Below, in pieces: positions 19,664 through 28,829 of a DNA stretch of 64,000 nt. Numbering within the stretch: the stretch's first letter is position 1; every line of letters starts with the position of its first letter. Below the pieces are notes generated by a model. The model made no database searches and was not told the origin of the DNA. It was given only the letters and a program-made list of their open reading frames with translations. A program made the position numbers and the translations under genes. Source of the stretch: Mycobacterium sp. Aquia_216. GTDB lineage: Bacteria > Actinomycetota > Actinomycetes > Mycobacteriales > Mycobacteriaceae. The stretch spans positions 1,984,001 through 2,048,000 of the forward strand of contig NZ_CP113529.1 of the NCBI RefSeq assembly GCF_026723865.1, read 5' to 3'.

Positions 19664-21181
19664 TTATTTAGCAGGGTGTGCGGTCAAATCGCGGGTGGCG
19701 GGTCCTTCTAGCAGGGTGCCATCGGGCGCGAACCGCGAGCCGTGCAGCGGGCATTCCCACGACATGTCGGCGTCGTTCCAATTCACGATTCCCCCAAGGT
19801 GGGGGCATACCGGTGAAACACGATACGCTGTGCCATCGACCTGGGATCTGGCTTCCAGATGCCATGGTGGTCCGCTCACCACGCCGCCCTCGTCCTCATT
19901 GGGTCCGCGCCGGCCCGTGCGTGCCGCCGGGGTGACCCAGCCCTTGGTCAAGTTGAAGCCGACCTCGAGGTTGGATTGGACGGCGGTCAGCAGGCCCGAC
20001 AGTTCGTGCGGGCTCCAGCTGGCAAAGGCGCTGGACCAGTCCATCCGACCACCCAGTATCCGGCTCGACAGCGCTAGCGCAGCCGCGGCGCCGTTCGTCA
20101 TGCCCCATTTGTTGAAACCTGTTGCGATGAAGATGGATTCGTTTTTCGGCAAGATTGGGCCGACATAGGGCAAATCATCGATGGGGGTGTAGTCCTGCGC
20201 CGACCAAAAATGGGTCTGGACCGCGCCCGGGTAGTGTGCACGCGCCCACGACAACAATTCCGCCAGCGCGTCGGAGGGGCTCTTTTCGCGCCCCACGGTG
20301 TGGCCGGCGCCGCCCACGATCAATCGCTCCCCGTCCGCGACTGGCGCGTAGCGCACTGAACGCGTGGGGGAGTCGGTGGAAATCATCATCGGCCGGGTGA
20401 TGTCGCCCGGGACCTTGAAAGCGAAGCAGTAAGAGCGACTTGGCTTCACACGCGCGAAATAACCGCCACGGTCCAGGATTGGAATCCCGGTGGCAAGCAC
20501 AAGTTGCGGGGCTTTGATCTCGACTTCCTGCTGCGCGGCGTCGTTGACGTGTACGCGGAGGCTGCTTCCGGGGCCGGACACCCGCCGCACCCGGGTGTGC
20601 TCGACCAACCGTCCGCCGCGACTGAGTAATTCGACGACCAACGTGTCCAGGAATGACATGGGATCGAACTGCGCCTGCTCGGCCAGGCGCACGCCGCCGT
20701 AGTACGGAAACGGCACCTTGGCGTCGTCTTCCCACACCGCGGGCAGCCCGACCGTCTGGCATGCCTTCAGTTCGGCCCGAGCGGTCGCGACGCCCTTCGC
20801 GGACTGGGCGTAGGTGTAGGCATCCTCGCGCTGCACCGCCACACCCCGGGACTCGCAGTGGTCGAGAACCCACTGCTGCCCTTCACGATTGCCGTCCACG
20901 TAAGCACGGGCCACGCCCTTACCGTGCTTGGCCAGGATCTTCGATAGGTTGCTGCCCTGCAGCAGGCTGATCTTGGCGGTGGTGTTTCCGGTGGCGCATG
21001 CCCCCACGGTGCGTGCCTCCAACACCAACACGTCCTTGCCGGCGCGGGCTAACAGAACCGCAGTCATCAGCCCAGTAATGCCTGCGCCCACGACGACGAC
21101 GTCGGCGGACCGGGGGCCGTCGTCGAGCTGGCTTACAGCCCAAGGTTGTTCGACTCGGTCGGTAAGCCATAGAGAAGTCAT
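19664..21181 (-). CDS. FAD-dependent oxidoreductase with C-terminal Rieske [2Fe-2S] domain
   Basis: 505 residues; ATG at 21181 is preferred to codons further up. A DAO-type FAD domain begins with VVVVGAGITGL (GxGxxG) near residue 28 and ends at about 400. A C-terminal Rieske domain carries CPHLGG and CPLHGS, the Cys-His/Cys-His cluster ligands. This is the YhfW-like architecture; the substrate is unknown, and amino acids or osmolytes are plausible. A near-perfect SigF-type promoter (21230-21252) precedes it. It ends facing the GlsB gene with a 60-base gap. Confidence 0.85.
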   Translation of the reverse strand: MTSLWLTDRVEQPWAVSQLDDGPRSADVVVVGAGITGLMTAVLLARAGKDVLVLEARTVGACATGNTTAKISLLQGSNLSKILAKHGKGVARAYVDGNREGQQWVLDHCESRGVAVQREDAYTYAQSAKGVATARAELKACQTVGLPAVWEDDAKVPFPYYGGVRLAEQAQFDPMSFLDTLVVELLSRGGRLVEHTRVRRVSGPGSSLRVHVNDAAQQEVEIKAPQLVLATGIPILDRGGYFARVKPSRSYCFAFKVPGDITRPMMISTDSPTRSVRYAPVADGERLIVGGAGHTVGREKSPSDALAELLSWARAHYPGAVQTHFWSAQDYTPIDDLPYVGPILPKNESIFIATGFNKWGMTNGAAAALALSSRILGGRMDWSSAFASWSPHELSGLLTAVQSNLEVGFNLTKGWVTPAARTGRRGPNEDEGGVVSGPPWHLEARSQVDGTAYRVSPVCPHLGGIVNWNDADMSWECPLHGSRFAPDGTLLEGPATRDLTAHPAK

Positions 21182-21229
21182 CGTTGCCTGATACCCTGCG
21201 GTTCCTCCGCGAAACGCGCAGAGCGCTTG

Positions 21230-21252
21230 TACCCGAGCAAGAATAGGCAAAC
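21230..21252 (-). promoter_or_regulatory. Candidate SigF-type promoter for the Rieske-FAD oxidoreductase
   Basis: On the minus strand GTTT (21249-21252), 14 bases, GGGTA (21230-21234), about 48 bases before the ATG at 21181. This is the best match to a SigF promoter seen in the window. Confidence 0.55.
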
Positions 21253-21293
21253 AGATAAGGCCCAGCCCCTATGCAGGGGCTGGGCCTTATCTG
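21252..21293. terminator. 18-bp perfect hairpin, probable bidirectional terminator
   Basis: CAGATAAGGCCCAGCCCC (21252-21269), loop TATGCA, then the exact complement GGGGCTGGGCCTTATCTG (21276-21293). It lies just past the end of the csbD-type gene. There is no long T-run, which is common for mycobacterial terminators. Confidence 0.75.
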
Positions 21294-21301
21294 GTGAACG
21301 T

Positions 21302-21541
21302 CTAGTTCTGCTCAGCCTTTTCGCGAGCCTCACTGGCCTCGGCTGCACCGCGGGCACCCTCGGCTTCGGCTTCCTTCTTGGCGGCATCGCGCTGTGCATC
21401 GGCCTTGTCTTGCTGGGCCTGCCCCTCGCGCTGAATGTCGTCACGACCGGTGACCGAGCCGACGACTTCCTTGGCCTTGCCCTTGACGCCCTCGACGACG
21501 CCCTTGATACCTTCTTCTGGTCCACTGTTGTGCTCTCCCAT
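21302..21541 (-). CDS. CsbD-family stress protein
   Basis: 79 residues, very charged, low complexity (Ala, Glu, Lys, Gln). The CsbD core KGVVEGVKGKAKEVVGSVTG is recognisable, followed by a long helical tail of Ala/Glu/Gln. CsbD is a general stress protein under SigB in Bacillus; its molecular role is unknown. AAGGGG lies close to the ATG. Transcription ends at the strong hairpin immediately downstream. Confidence 0.85.
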   Translation of the reverse strand: MGEHNSGPEEGIKGVVEGVKGKAKEVVGSVTGRDDIQREGQAQQDKADAQRDAAKKEAEAEGARGAAEASEAREKAEQN

Positions 21542-21669
21542 TGGCCTACCCCTTACGGTTTGTGTATTGGCCGGTCACGCACTGTGCGCCCCGATCTGGG
21601 TTTCCCCTTATCTATTCCCGCCAAACGCCGGGCGAGCGTATTCGACCAAAGCAGAAGGCTTTTCCCGCC

Positions 21670-22851
21670 TCAGGGTTTGAGGATGATCTTGACTGCGCCG
21701 TCCTGCTTCTTCTGGAAGATGTCGTAGGCATGCGGCGCCTCGGCCAAGGGCAGGGTGTGGCTGGCGAAGCTGTCGACACCCAGCGGGTCACCGTCGGACA
21801 GCAGCGGCATGATGTCGTCCACCCACTTCTTGACGTTGGCCTGACCCATCCGCAACTGAATCTGCTTGTCGAACAAGGTGAGCATCGGCATCGGGTCGGC
21901 CATTCCGCCGTACACCCCGCTCAAGGAGATGGTGCCGCCGCGGCGGACGATGTCGATCGCTGCGTACAACGCACCGAGGCGGTCGACGCCTGCCTTCTGC
22001 ATCATCGGCTTTGCCAATGCGTCGGGCAGCAGGCCCGTGACATCTTGGGCCAATTTGGCTACCGGCGATCCGTGCGCCTCCATCCCGACGGCGTCGATCA
22101 CCGAGTCGGTGCCGCGGCCGTCGGTGAGATCGCGGATCAGGTCGCCGAGCTTGTCGCCGGCCTCTTCCAGATTGACGGTCCGGTAACCGCGGGCCTCGGC
22201 TCGGGCCAATCGTTCCGTGACTCGGTCGACCGCGATGACGTTGTAACCCAAGTGCGCGGCGATGCGTGTAGCCATGTCGCCGATCGGCCCGAGGCCGAGC
22301 ACGGTGACCGACCCGCCGTCAGGGATATCGGCGTAGGCGACGGCCTGCCACGCGGTCGGCAGGACGTCGGAAAGGTAGACGTATCGCGAATCCGGCGGCC
22401 CCTCAGGCACCTTGATGTGGGTGAACTGAGCCTGCGGCACCCGAAGCAGTTCGGCCTGTCCGCCGGGGACCTCGCCGTAGAGCTCGGAGTATCCGAATAG
22501 AGCAGCACCCATCCCTTGGTCGCGGACCTGCGTGGTCTCACACTGCGTATAGAGCTGCTGGTTGCACATATAGCAACTGCCGCAGGAGATCTGGAACGGG
22601 ATCACGACACGGTCGCCAGCCACCAGGTTCGTCACATCGCGACCCACTTCGCGCACGATTCCCATCGGTTCGTGGCCCAGGATGTCGCCGGGATTCATGA
22701 AGGCGCCGAGCACTTCGTACAGGTGCAGGTCGGAGCCACAGATGTTAGTGGACGTGATTTCGATGATCGCGTCCGTGGGTTCTTCGATGAGCGGATCTGC
22801 CACGGTCTCTACGCGAACGTCGCGCTTGCCGTGCCAGGTGACTGCCTTCAT
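21670..22851 (-). CDS. Zinc-dependent alcohol/formaldehyde dehydrogenase
   Basis: 393 residues. MDR superfamily: catalytic zinc by Cys38 and His60-Glu61 (GHE), structural zinc by Cys90, Cys93, Cys96 and Cys104, and a Rossmann loop in TVLGLGPIGDMATR. The long C-terminal part (MMQKAGVDRLGALYAAIDIV) resembles glutathione-independent formaldehyde dehydrogenase-like members. It probably oxidises an aldehyde or alcohol with NAD. A strong AGGAGG precedes the ATG. It lies 77 bases after katE on the same strand and probably shares its transcript. Confidence 0.87.
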   Translation of the reverse strand: MKAVTWHGKRDVRVETVADPLIEEPTDAIIEITSTNICGSDLHLYEVLGAFMNPGDILGHEPMGIVREVGRDVTNLVAGDRVVIPFQISCGSCYMCNQQLYTQCETTQVRDQGMGAALFGYSELYGEVPGGQAELLRVPQAQFTHIKVPEGPPDSRYVYLSDVLPTAWQAVAYADIPDGGSVTVLGLGPIGDMATRIAAHLGYNVIAVDRVTERLARAEARGYRTVNLEEAGDKLGDLIRDLTDGRGTDSVIDAVGMEAHGSPVAKLAQDVTGLLPDALAKPMMQKAGVDRLGALYAAIDIVRRGGTISLSGVYGGMADPMPMLTLFDKQIQLRMGQANVKKWVDDIMPLLSDGDPLGVDSFASHTLPLAEAPHAYDIFQKKQDGAVKIILKP

Positions 22852-22928
22852 GTCTAGTGCCTCCTAAGCACCCGGAGTGAATTATCAAGTCGTGTAAGCA
22901 TTCTGCGGGGGCGTTCGCGCTGGTTGGC

Positions 22929-25040
22929 TCAGCCGGCTGGGGGCGCGGCCGAGGCCATCACCAGGCCGGCTCGGTCCCAGGCGCGGTGTAGTCCCAATCC
23001 GGCCGCCAGCGCGGCGGTGAAGGCCGTGTCCACTGTGTCGGCGATCTCTATCCCGGGGTCCGCCGGAGTGATCCCCGCCGCGTGCAGGACTGCGGTGCCG
23101 TCGCCCCACGCCGCGATTACCTTGCAGTGCCGGAACGCTTCCTGAAGCAGGACAACCAGCTTGATATCGGCGGTCGCTGTCGTACCGCCGGCTACGACGA
23201 GCGCGTCGTACTCGATCGACCGCGTCGTCAACAGCGTCCGGTCCACCGTGACGTTACGGCGACCGGCCTTCAAGACGCCACCGACGGGGGCGATCACCAG
23301 TGCGGTGACACCGAGCCCGGCGGCCGCCTTCACCAGCTTCGACACGCCGGCGAGATCGGAGCCTGCATCGGCGATGACGCCAATCTTGCGTCCATCGATC
23401 GGTCCGGGCTCGGCAAGTATTTGGACCAACGCCGGCGAAACGATGACGTCCTTTGCGGGCTTGCCTTTCGGGGCCGGCAAACCCAGGCCCTCGGCCACCT
23501 GCTCGCACAGATCGGTGTCCACGTTGGCCAGCACCTGCAATTCGCGTTCCTTGATCTCCTGCTCATAGACCTTGCCCAATTCGAAGGTGAACGCCTCCAC
23601 CACGTGGGCTTGTTCGATCGGGCTCAGACTGCGGTAGAACATCGTCGACTGGGAGAAGTGGTCGTCGAAGGAGGCCGGCTGCGAACGCACCGCTGCCCCG
23701 TAGATAACCCGGGGGGTCGCCACGTACCCGCCGTCCTTCTCGCTGGCCAGCAGCGGCTCGTCCCCGTCGATGCTGTTGGGGTGATAGGCGGCCGTCCCGG
23801 TATGGATGGCGCTCTGGTGCATCCCGTCGCGCAGCATGTCGTTGACCGGGCAGTGCGGCCGGTTGATCGGCAGTTGCGCGAAGTTCGGGCCGCCGAGCCG
23901 GGTGATCTGGGTGTCCAGGTAGGAGAACAACCTCGCCTGCATGAGTGGGTCGTTGGTCGGTTCGATACCTGGCACCAGGTTGCCGGTGTGGAAGGCGACC
24001 TGCTCGGTTTCGGCAAAGTAGTTGGTGGGGTTGCGATTTAACGTCATCTTCCCGATCAGCTGCACCGGCGCGAGTTCCTCGGGTACCAGTTTCGTCGGGT
24101 CGAGCAGATCGATTCCTTCGAAGCTGTCGCTGCCGTCATCGGGCATCACCTGGATGCCGAGCTCATATTCGAGGAATGCACCCGCCTCGATGCCGTCGGC
24201 CATGTCGCGGCGGTGAAAGTCCGGGTCGCACCCGGCGGCGATCTGCGCTTCTTCCCACACCAACGAATGCACTCCGGCGACCGGTTTCCAGTGGAACTTC
24301 ACCAGGCTGGTTTCTCCGGTGGCGTTGACGAGGCGAAAGGTGTGCACTCCGAACCCCTCCATCGTCCGGAAAGACCGCGGGATGCCCCGATCGCTCATGT
24401 TCCACAACACGTGGTGAGTAGCCTCGGTATGCAGCGACACGAAGTCCCAGAACGTGTCATGCGCGGACTGCGCCTGCGGGATTTCCCGATCCGGTTGCGG
24501 CTTGGCGGCGTGGATGATGTCAGGGAACTTGATGCCGTCCTGAATGAAGAAAACGGGCATGTTGTTGCCTACCAGGTCGAAGGTGCCCTCCTCGGTGTAG
24601 AACTTCACGGCAAACCCTCGGGTGTCACGGACCGTGTCGGCCGAACCCCGCGAACCCAGCACGGTGGAAAACCGGGTGAAGACATCGGTTTTCGTGCCCT
24701 TCTTGCCGAGGAATCCCGCTTTGGTGACCGACTTCGCGGTGCCATAGGACTCGAACACACCGTGCGCTGCGGCCCCGCGGGCGTGCACCACGCGCTCCGG
24801 GATGCGCTCGTGATCGAAGTGGGTGATCTTCTCCCGCAGGTGAAAGTCCTCCAGCAGTGTCGGACCGCGGTCCCCGCCCTTTAGTGAGTGATCGGTGTCG
24901 GGCAGCCGCAAGCCTTGCGCGGTGGTCAGGTATTTACCGGACTGGGCGCGGGGATCGACGTCGGGCGTCTGGCCGTTGGTGACGCCGGTCGGGCTGGTCA
25001 GCTTTGGACTGGACTGGTCGGGTTTACGGGGGGCGGGCAT
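22929..25040 (-). CDS. katE: Large-subunit monofunctional catalase, HPII type
   Basis: 703 residues from the ATG at 25040 (AGGAG upstream). Clade II catalase: distal His86 in ERVVHARGAAAHG, distal Asn region GNNMPVFFIQD, the proximal heme Tyr in FSYLDTQ, and a C-terminal flavodoxin/DJ-1-like domain (about 530-690) found only in large catalases. It decomposes H2O2. M. tuberculosis relies on KatG and lacks this gene. A GGGGTA box is present at 25131-25136 on the minus strand, without a clear -35. The downstream dehydrogenase is probably co-transcribed. Confidence 0.95.
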   Translation of the reverse strand: MPAPRKPDQSSPKLTSPTGVTNGQTPDVDPRAQSGKYLTTAQGLRLPDTDHSLKGGDRGPTLLEDFHLREKITHFDHERIPERVVHARGAAAHGVFESYGTAKSVTKAGFLGKKGTKTDVFTRFSTVLGSRGSADTVRDTRGFAVKFYTEEGTFDLVGNNMPVFFIQDGIKFPDIIHAAKPQPDREIPQAQSAHDTFWDFVSLHTEATHHVLWNMSDRGIPRSFRTMEGFGVHTFRLVNATGETSLVKFHWKPVAGVHSLVWEEAQIAAGCDPDFHRRDMADGIEAGAFLEYELGIQVMPDDGSDSFEGIDLLDPTKLVPEELAPVQLIGKMTLNRNPTNYFAETEQVAFHTGNLVPGIEPTNDPLMQARLFSYLDTQITRLGGPNFAQLPINRPHCPVNDMLRDGMHQSAIHTGTAAYHPNSIDGDEPLLASEKDGGYVATPRVIYGAAVRSQPASFDDHFSQSTMFYRSLSPIEQAHVVEAFTFELGKVYEQEIKERELQVLANVDTDLCEQVAEGLGLPAPKGKPAKDVIVSPALVQILAEPGPIDGRKIGVIADAGSDLAGVSKLVKAAAGLGVTALVIAPVGGVLKAGRRNVTVDRTLLTTRSIEYDALVVAGGTTATADIKLVVLLQEAFRHCKVIAAWGDGTAVLHAAGITPADPGIEIADTVDTAFTAALAAGLGLHRAWDRAGLVMASAAPPAG

Positions 25041-25184
25041 GCGTTCTCCTGGTGAAAGTGGGCGTTGAAAAGGAGACGTTTCGGTAGCCACGCTGTCGGA
25101 CGTCCGAAATTTCCTGCGTCCGTCGGTGAATACCCCGATAAAAGGAACGCAAGCAGAGGATGTGCACCTGATCGAGACTCAGCT

Positions 25185-25207
25185 GTTCGCCGCTCGGGAA
25201 GCGGGTA
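25185..25207 (+). promoter_or_regulatory. Candidate SigF-type promoter for the AI-2E permease
   Basis: GTTC (25185-25188), 14 bases, GGGTA (25203-25207), about 48 bases upstream of the ATG at 25255. It has the same spacing as the promoter at 21230-21252. Confidence 0.45.
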
Positions 25208-25254
25208 CACGGGAAAGCGGAGTTATTCCACGGACGGATTAGCGGAGGCGTCAA

Positions 25255-26442
25255 ATGGCTCGAGTTGACAACGACCTCATCACCGAGGGGCGAGACGCCG
25301 AGGTAGATCGCGATCTGGTCGCCCAACCCCACCAGCAAAACGGTCCCGTCGCCCAGGCGGAGACGACGGCCGCCGAGATGAGTTCCGAAGAGCAGCCCCT
25401 CGGTCGGCCGGGGCGCCGCTTCGATCGGCGATCCCCCTTCTTCGTCGGGATGGCAGCGGCCGCCGGGGTCGCGGTCACCTACGGGGCAGTGCGTGTCCTG
25501 GAATCCATGTCCTCGATACTGATCCTCATCGGCGTGGCATTCTTTCTCGCGCTCGGTCTGGAACCGGCCGCTTCCTGGTTCGTGAATCACAAGCTGCCGC
25601 GGTGGGCCGCGACCACGCTGGTGTTCATCATCTTTCTTGTGCTGTTGGGTGCCTTCATCGGGGCCGCAATCCCGCCGCTCGCCCAACAGGCGGCTGAGCT
25701 GATACACCAAGCGCCGCAATACATTCAGCAGGCCCAAGACCACTCCTCGGCGGTCGGCAGGCTCAACGACCGCTTCCATCTGCAGCAGCGGATCACCGAC
25801 GCCGTCAACGGCTCGGGTGGGTCGATCCTCAACGATGTGGTGACGGCGGGAACCGCCGTATTCGAAGCAATTGCCGACATCGTCATCGTCGCGGTACTGA
25901 TGGTCTACTTCCTGGTCGACATGCCCCGTATCCGAACCACCCTGTACCGGCTGGTGCCGCACAGCCGCCGACCCCGCGCCATCCTCATCGGCGACGAGGT
26001 CTTCGCCAAGGTGGGCGCCTACGTTCTTGGCAACGTGTTGATCTCGATCATCGCCGGGGTCGCCACCTTCATCTGGCTGTTGGCATTCTCGGTTCCCTAC
26101 CCGCTGCTGCTGGGTATCTTCGTAGCGGTCTTCGACTTGATCCCGGTCGTCGGGTCGACCATCGCTGGTGTCGTCGTCGCCGCCGTCGCGCTCACCGTGT
26201 CGCTTCCGGTGTGTATCGGTACCACCGTGTTCTTCGTGGTGTTCCGGCTCGCCGAGGACTATCTGTTGGTGCCAAAGATCATCGGGCGAGCGGTCAAGGT
26301 ATCGGCGCTCATGACGGTGGTGGCCGCCTTGATCGGTGGCTCGCTACTCGGGATTGTCGGAGCCCTTGTCGCCATTCCGATCGCAGCCGCCCTCCAGCTC
26401 TTGGCGCAGGAAACCCTTTTTCCTCGACTCGACCAGCTGTAA
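25255..26442 (+). CDS. AI-2E family transporter
   Basis: 395 residues. An approximately 60-residue hydrophilic N-terminus is followed by paired membrane segments (YGAVRVLESMSSILILIGVAFF and LVFIIFLVLLGAFIGAAI), an extracytoplasmic-type stretch rich in Gln (about 140-200), and further helices ending GALVAIPIAAALQLLAQE. This is the UPF0118/AI-2E exporter (TqsA/YdiK) fold; some members are Na+/H+ antiporters or export signals. Substrate unknown. Ribosome site AGCGGAGGCG. It is divergent from katE, and both directions carry GGGTA boxes. Confidence 0.85.
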   Translation: MARVDNDLITEGRDAEVDRDLVAQPHQQNGPVAQAETTAAEMSSEEQPLGRPGRRFDRRSPFFVGMAAAAGVAVTYGAVRVLESMSSILILIGVAFFLALGLEPAASWFVNHKLPRWAATTLVFIIFLVLLGAFIGAAIPPLAQQAAELIHQAPQYIQQAQDHSSAVGRLNDRFHLQQRITDAVNGSGGSILNDVVTAGTAVFEAIADIVIVAVLMVYFLVDMPRIRTTLYRLVPHSRRPRAILIGDEVFAKVGAYVLGNVLISIIAGVATFIWLLAFSVPYPLLLGIFVAVFDLIPVVGSTIAGVVVAAVALTVSLPVCIGTTVFFVVFRLAEDYLLVPKIIGRAVKVSALMTVVAALIGGSLLGIVGALVAIPIAAALQLLAQETLFPRLDQL

Positions 26443-26481
26443 GGGCGGGCCTCGGGACGCGTCCTGCTGGGTCGCGACAGT

Positions 26482-27636
26482 TCAGGCGGTGGTGGTCATC
26501 GAGAATTCGCGGCCAAATTGCTTCTCGGACGTGGTCTCGGGAGCCTCATCGGAGGTGGCGCGTAAAAACCAGTCTGGGACAGCCAGTTTGACGATCGTGC
26601 GCAGGACTTGCAGGTATTGCCGGGGCAGCGAGCCGGTGGTGTAGGGCAGGTCGTATGCGGCACAGACGGCCTGCACCTGGCTTGCGATTTGCGCATAGCG
26701 ATTGCTGGGCAGATCCGGGAAGAGATGGTGTTCGATCTGATAGCAGAGGTTTCCACTCATGAACGCGAGCACCGGTCCAGCGTGAAAATTGGCGCTGCCC
26801 AACATTTGTCGCAGATACCAGTGCGGCTTGGTCTCACCTTCCAGGGTCTCAGGCGCGAACGTCTCGGCTCCGTCGGTGAAGTGACCGCAGCAGATCACCG
26901 CATATGCCCAAACGTTGCGAAGCAGGTTGGCCAGCATATTGCCGACTAACACGCGCCGCCAGCGCCGGCCGCCGAATGCCGGGAACAACACGTAGTCTTT
27001 GGCTGCCTGACGCACAATCTTCCTGCGCAAATCCCGTGCACAAGAGGATTTGTCGGCGTCAGTCTGCGCGCGATCTCGTTCAGAGTACAAGCCGTGCAGC
27101 GCGATACCCCATTCGAAAACAATCGCCAGCAGCAGATGCCGCAGCGGTTGTATCAGATTGCTGGGTTTCCACTGTTGGTCGCGGGTGACCCGCAGAACGC
27201 CGTACCCAAGATCGTCGTCGACGCCGACAACGTTTGTGAACATGTGATGGCGGTAGTTGTGGGAGTACCTCCATTGTGAGGACGGGCCCGCCATGTCCCA
27301 TTCCCAGGTGGTGGAGTGGATTTCGGGGTCGTTCATCCAATCCCATTGGCCGTGGCCGATATTGTGGCCCAGTTCCATGTTCTCGATGCTCTTTGCCGCA
27401 GCCAGGGCGACCGTTCCCAAAATCCACCCGGCCCTGGTTGGGCTGGTGCCGATCGCGATACGGGCGGCGAGGTCGAGACAACGCTGAAAAGCGATGGTGC
27501 GCTGGATATAAGCCCTGTCATTCGCGCCGCGCGATTCCTCGATCTCGAGGCGGATGCCGTCCAGTTGGAGGGCGAGGGCCTCGACATCTGCGGCGCTCAG
27601 ATGCGCGTACTCTGCGATGTCTGCAATCGCCATCAC
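26482..27636 (-). CDS. Membrane fatty acid desaturase (acyl-CoA type)
   Basis: 384 residues. Di-iron histidine boxes: HNIGH (91-95), HNYRHH (126-131) and QIEHHLF near residue 320. A membrane segment is at about 70-88. It resembles the DesA3-type stearoyl-CoA delta-9 desaturases of mycobacteria. It would need an electron donor; no NADPH reductase gene is adjacent, unlike the Rv3229c-Rv3230c pair. The start (GTG 27636 or ATG 27633) overlaps the TGA of the upstream hydrolase (TGATG), so the two are translationally coupled. Confidence 0.85.
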   Translation of the reverse strand: MMAIADIAEYAHLSAADVEALALQLDGIRLEIEESRGANDRAYIQRTIAFQRCLDLAARIAIGTSPTRAGWILGTVALAAAKSIENMELGHNIGHGQWDWMNDPEIHSTTWEWDMAGPSSQWRYSHNYRHHMFTNVVGVDDDLGYGVLRVTRDQQWKPSNLIQPLRHLLLAIVFEWGIALHGLYSERDRAQTDADKSSCARDLRRKIVRQAAKDYVLFPAFGGRRWRRVLVGNMLANLLRNVWAYAVICCGHFTDGAETFAPETLEGETKPHWYLRQMLGSANFHAGPVLAFMSGNLCYQIEHHLFPDLPSNRYAQIASQVQAVCAAYDLPYTTGSLPRQYLQVLRTIVKLAVPDWFLRATSDEAPETTSEKQFGREFSMTTTA

Positions 27637-28664
27637 TGCCGCACCCGATAGTCGGAGGAAGGGGCATCCCTGGGCGGGTTCGCAGGGTGGCGGGTGTCAA
27701 CCGGCTCGGGGGAGGAAAGCAGCCGTACCCGCCTGTTCTCGACGCAACGGGACGGCTGGGTCGCGGCCAGGAAGGTTTGCATCGCAGAAAGCAGCTGTGC
27801 CGGAGCGGTCTCGTGCGGATAGTGCCCCGCGTCTGAGATCTGCGCGGTCACGGCGTGGGGGATACGTTTCGCGAAGGCACGGTGGTGGCGCGGGGCGATG
27901 GTTTTGTCGTTGATACCCCAGGCGACTAGCAGCGGGATCTCCCGCAGCACACCCAGTTGGTGGCCGGCTCCGACCGCCAGCCCCCGCCGGTGGATGACGA
28001 TGCGCGCCGTGTGCAGGAATGCTCGTCGTTGCTGGTCGTCCGTCAACCCGCGGAGCACGTCGGCGAGCACGCGGGCGTCCGAGTTTCCGATCAACGTCGG
28101 TAAGAACCCGAACAATCGTTGGGCGAGCGGGGCCGGCATCGTGCTGAGCCTAGCGATGACGGTGTCCGCGCCGCGTAGGGCAGCTGCCCGCAGCATGGGT
28201 GTGACTTCGGCGCCAAGACCACCGCTGCTGATAAGGACGACGCGCTCGATGCGTTGCGGAAATTGATAAGCGACCTGAAGCGCGACACCGCCCCCTAGGC
28301 TATGGCCGACGATGGCTGCCCGAGGATGGCCCAGCGTGAGCAGTAGGTCGCGCATCGCGCAGGCATGCGTGCCCAGCGAATAGTCCCCAGTTGGCGGGTC
28401 GGACAGGCCATGGCCAGGAAGATCGGGCGCGATCACCGTGTGGGTTCGCGCCAAGCCGGGGATCAAGGGCTGCCAGGTGCGGCGGGTGCCGCCCAAACCA
28501 TGGATGAGGAGTACCACCGGTCCGGTTCCGGACTGGGTGTATGAGATCGCACCGCCGTTCAGCGGCATCCGGTGTTCCACCGTCGAGGCTGTCGAAGGCA
28601 TCGGGCCGACAGGCTCCCGAGCCATGGGGCGTTGATTGACAGTCCGCTTCGGACGCGTTTGCAT
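27633..28664 (-). CDS. Alpha/beta hydrolase
   Basis: 343 residues; the first 30 may be untranslated. The oxyanion segment is HGLGGT (about 55-60) and the nucleophile elbow GHSLGG has Ser122. Acid and base are supplied by the late segment AWGINDKTIAP and by DAGHYPHE near the C-terminus. A basic tail of about 40 residues follows. The substrate is unknown; coupling to a desaturase suggests a lipid ester or acyl-CoA. Confidence 0.8.
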   Translation of the reverse strand: MQTRPKRTVNQRPMAREPVGPMPSTASTVEHRMPLNGGAISYTQSGTGPVVLLIHGLGGTRRTWQPLIPGLARTHTVIAPDLPGHGLSDPPTGDYSLGTHACAMRDLLLTLGHPRAAIVGHSLGGGVALQVAYQFPQRIERVVLISSGGLGAEVTPMLRAAALRGADTVIARLSTMPAPLAQRLFGFLPTLIGNSDARVLADVLRGLTDDQQRRAFLHTARIVIHRRGLAVGAGHQLGVLREIPLLVAWGINDKTIAPRHHRAFAKRIPHAVTAQISDAGHYPHETAPAQLLSAMQTFLAATQPSRCVENRRVRLLSSPEPVDTRHPANPPRDAPSSDYRVRQ

Positions 28665-28829
28665 TGTGAACTTTCGAAAGGGAAATACCGAATCCCCCGG
28701 TTGTGAGCGATAGCTCCCACGCTGCGCTAAAGGGGCGACGTGTTCCGGGCCGGCTGGACTGTCAACCAGAGATCACTCTACTCGTGATCGGTGTCGGCTC
28801 CCACATAGCTGACCTGGGTGATCCGTGTC

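Noticed and set aside
21541..22500. 319-codon plus-strand frame opposite the alcohol dehydrogenase
   Set aside because: Asp/Val/Gly/His/Arg-rich translation typical of antisense GC-rich DNA; the minus strand has full zinc motifs.
23082..24041. 319-codon plus-strand frame opposite katE
   Set aside because: Antisense artefact; katE has complete catalase motifs across it.
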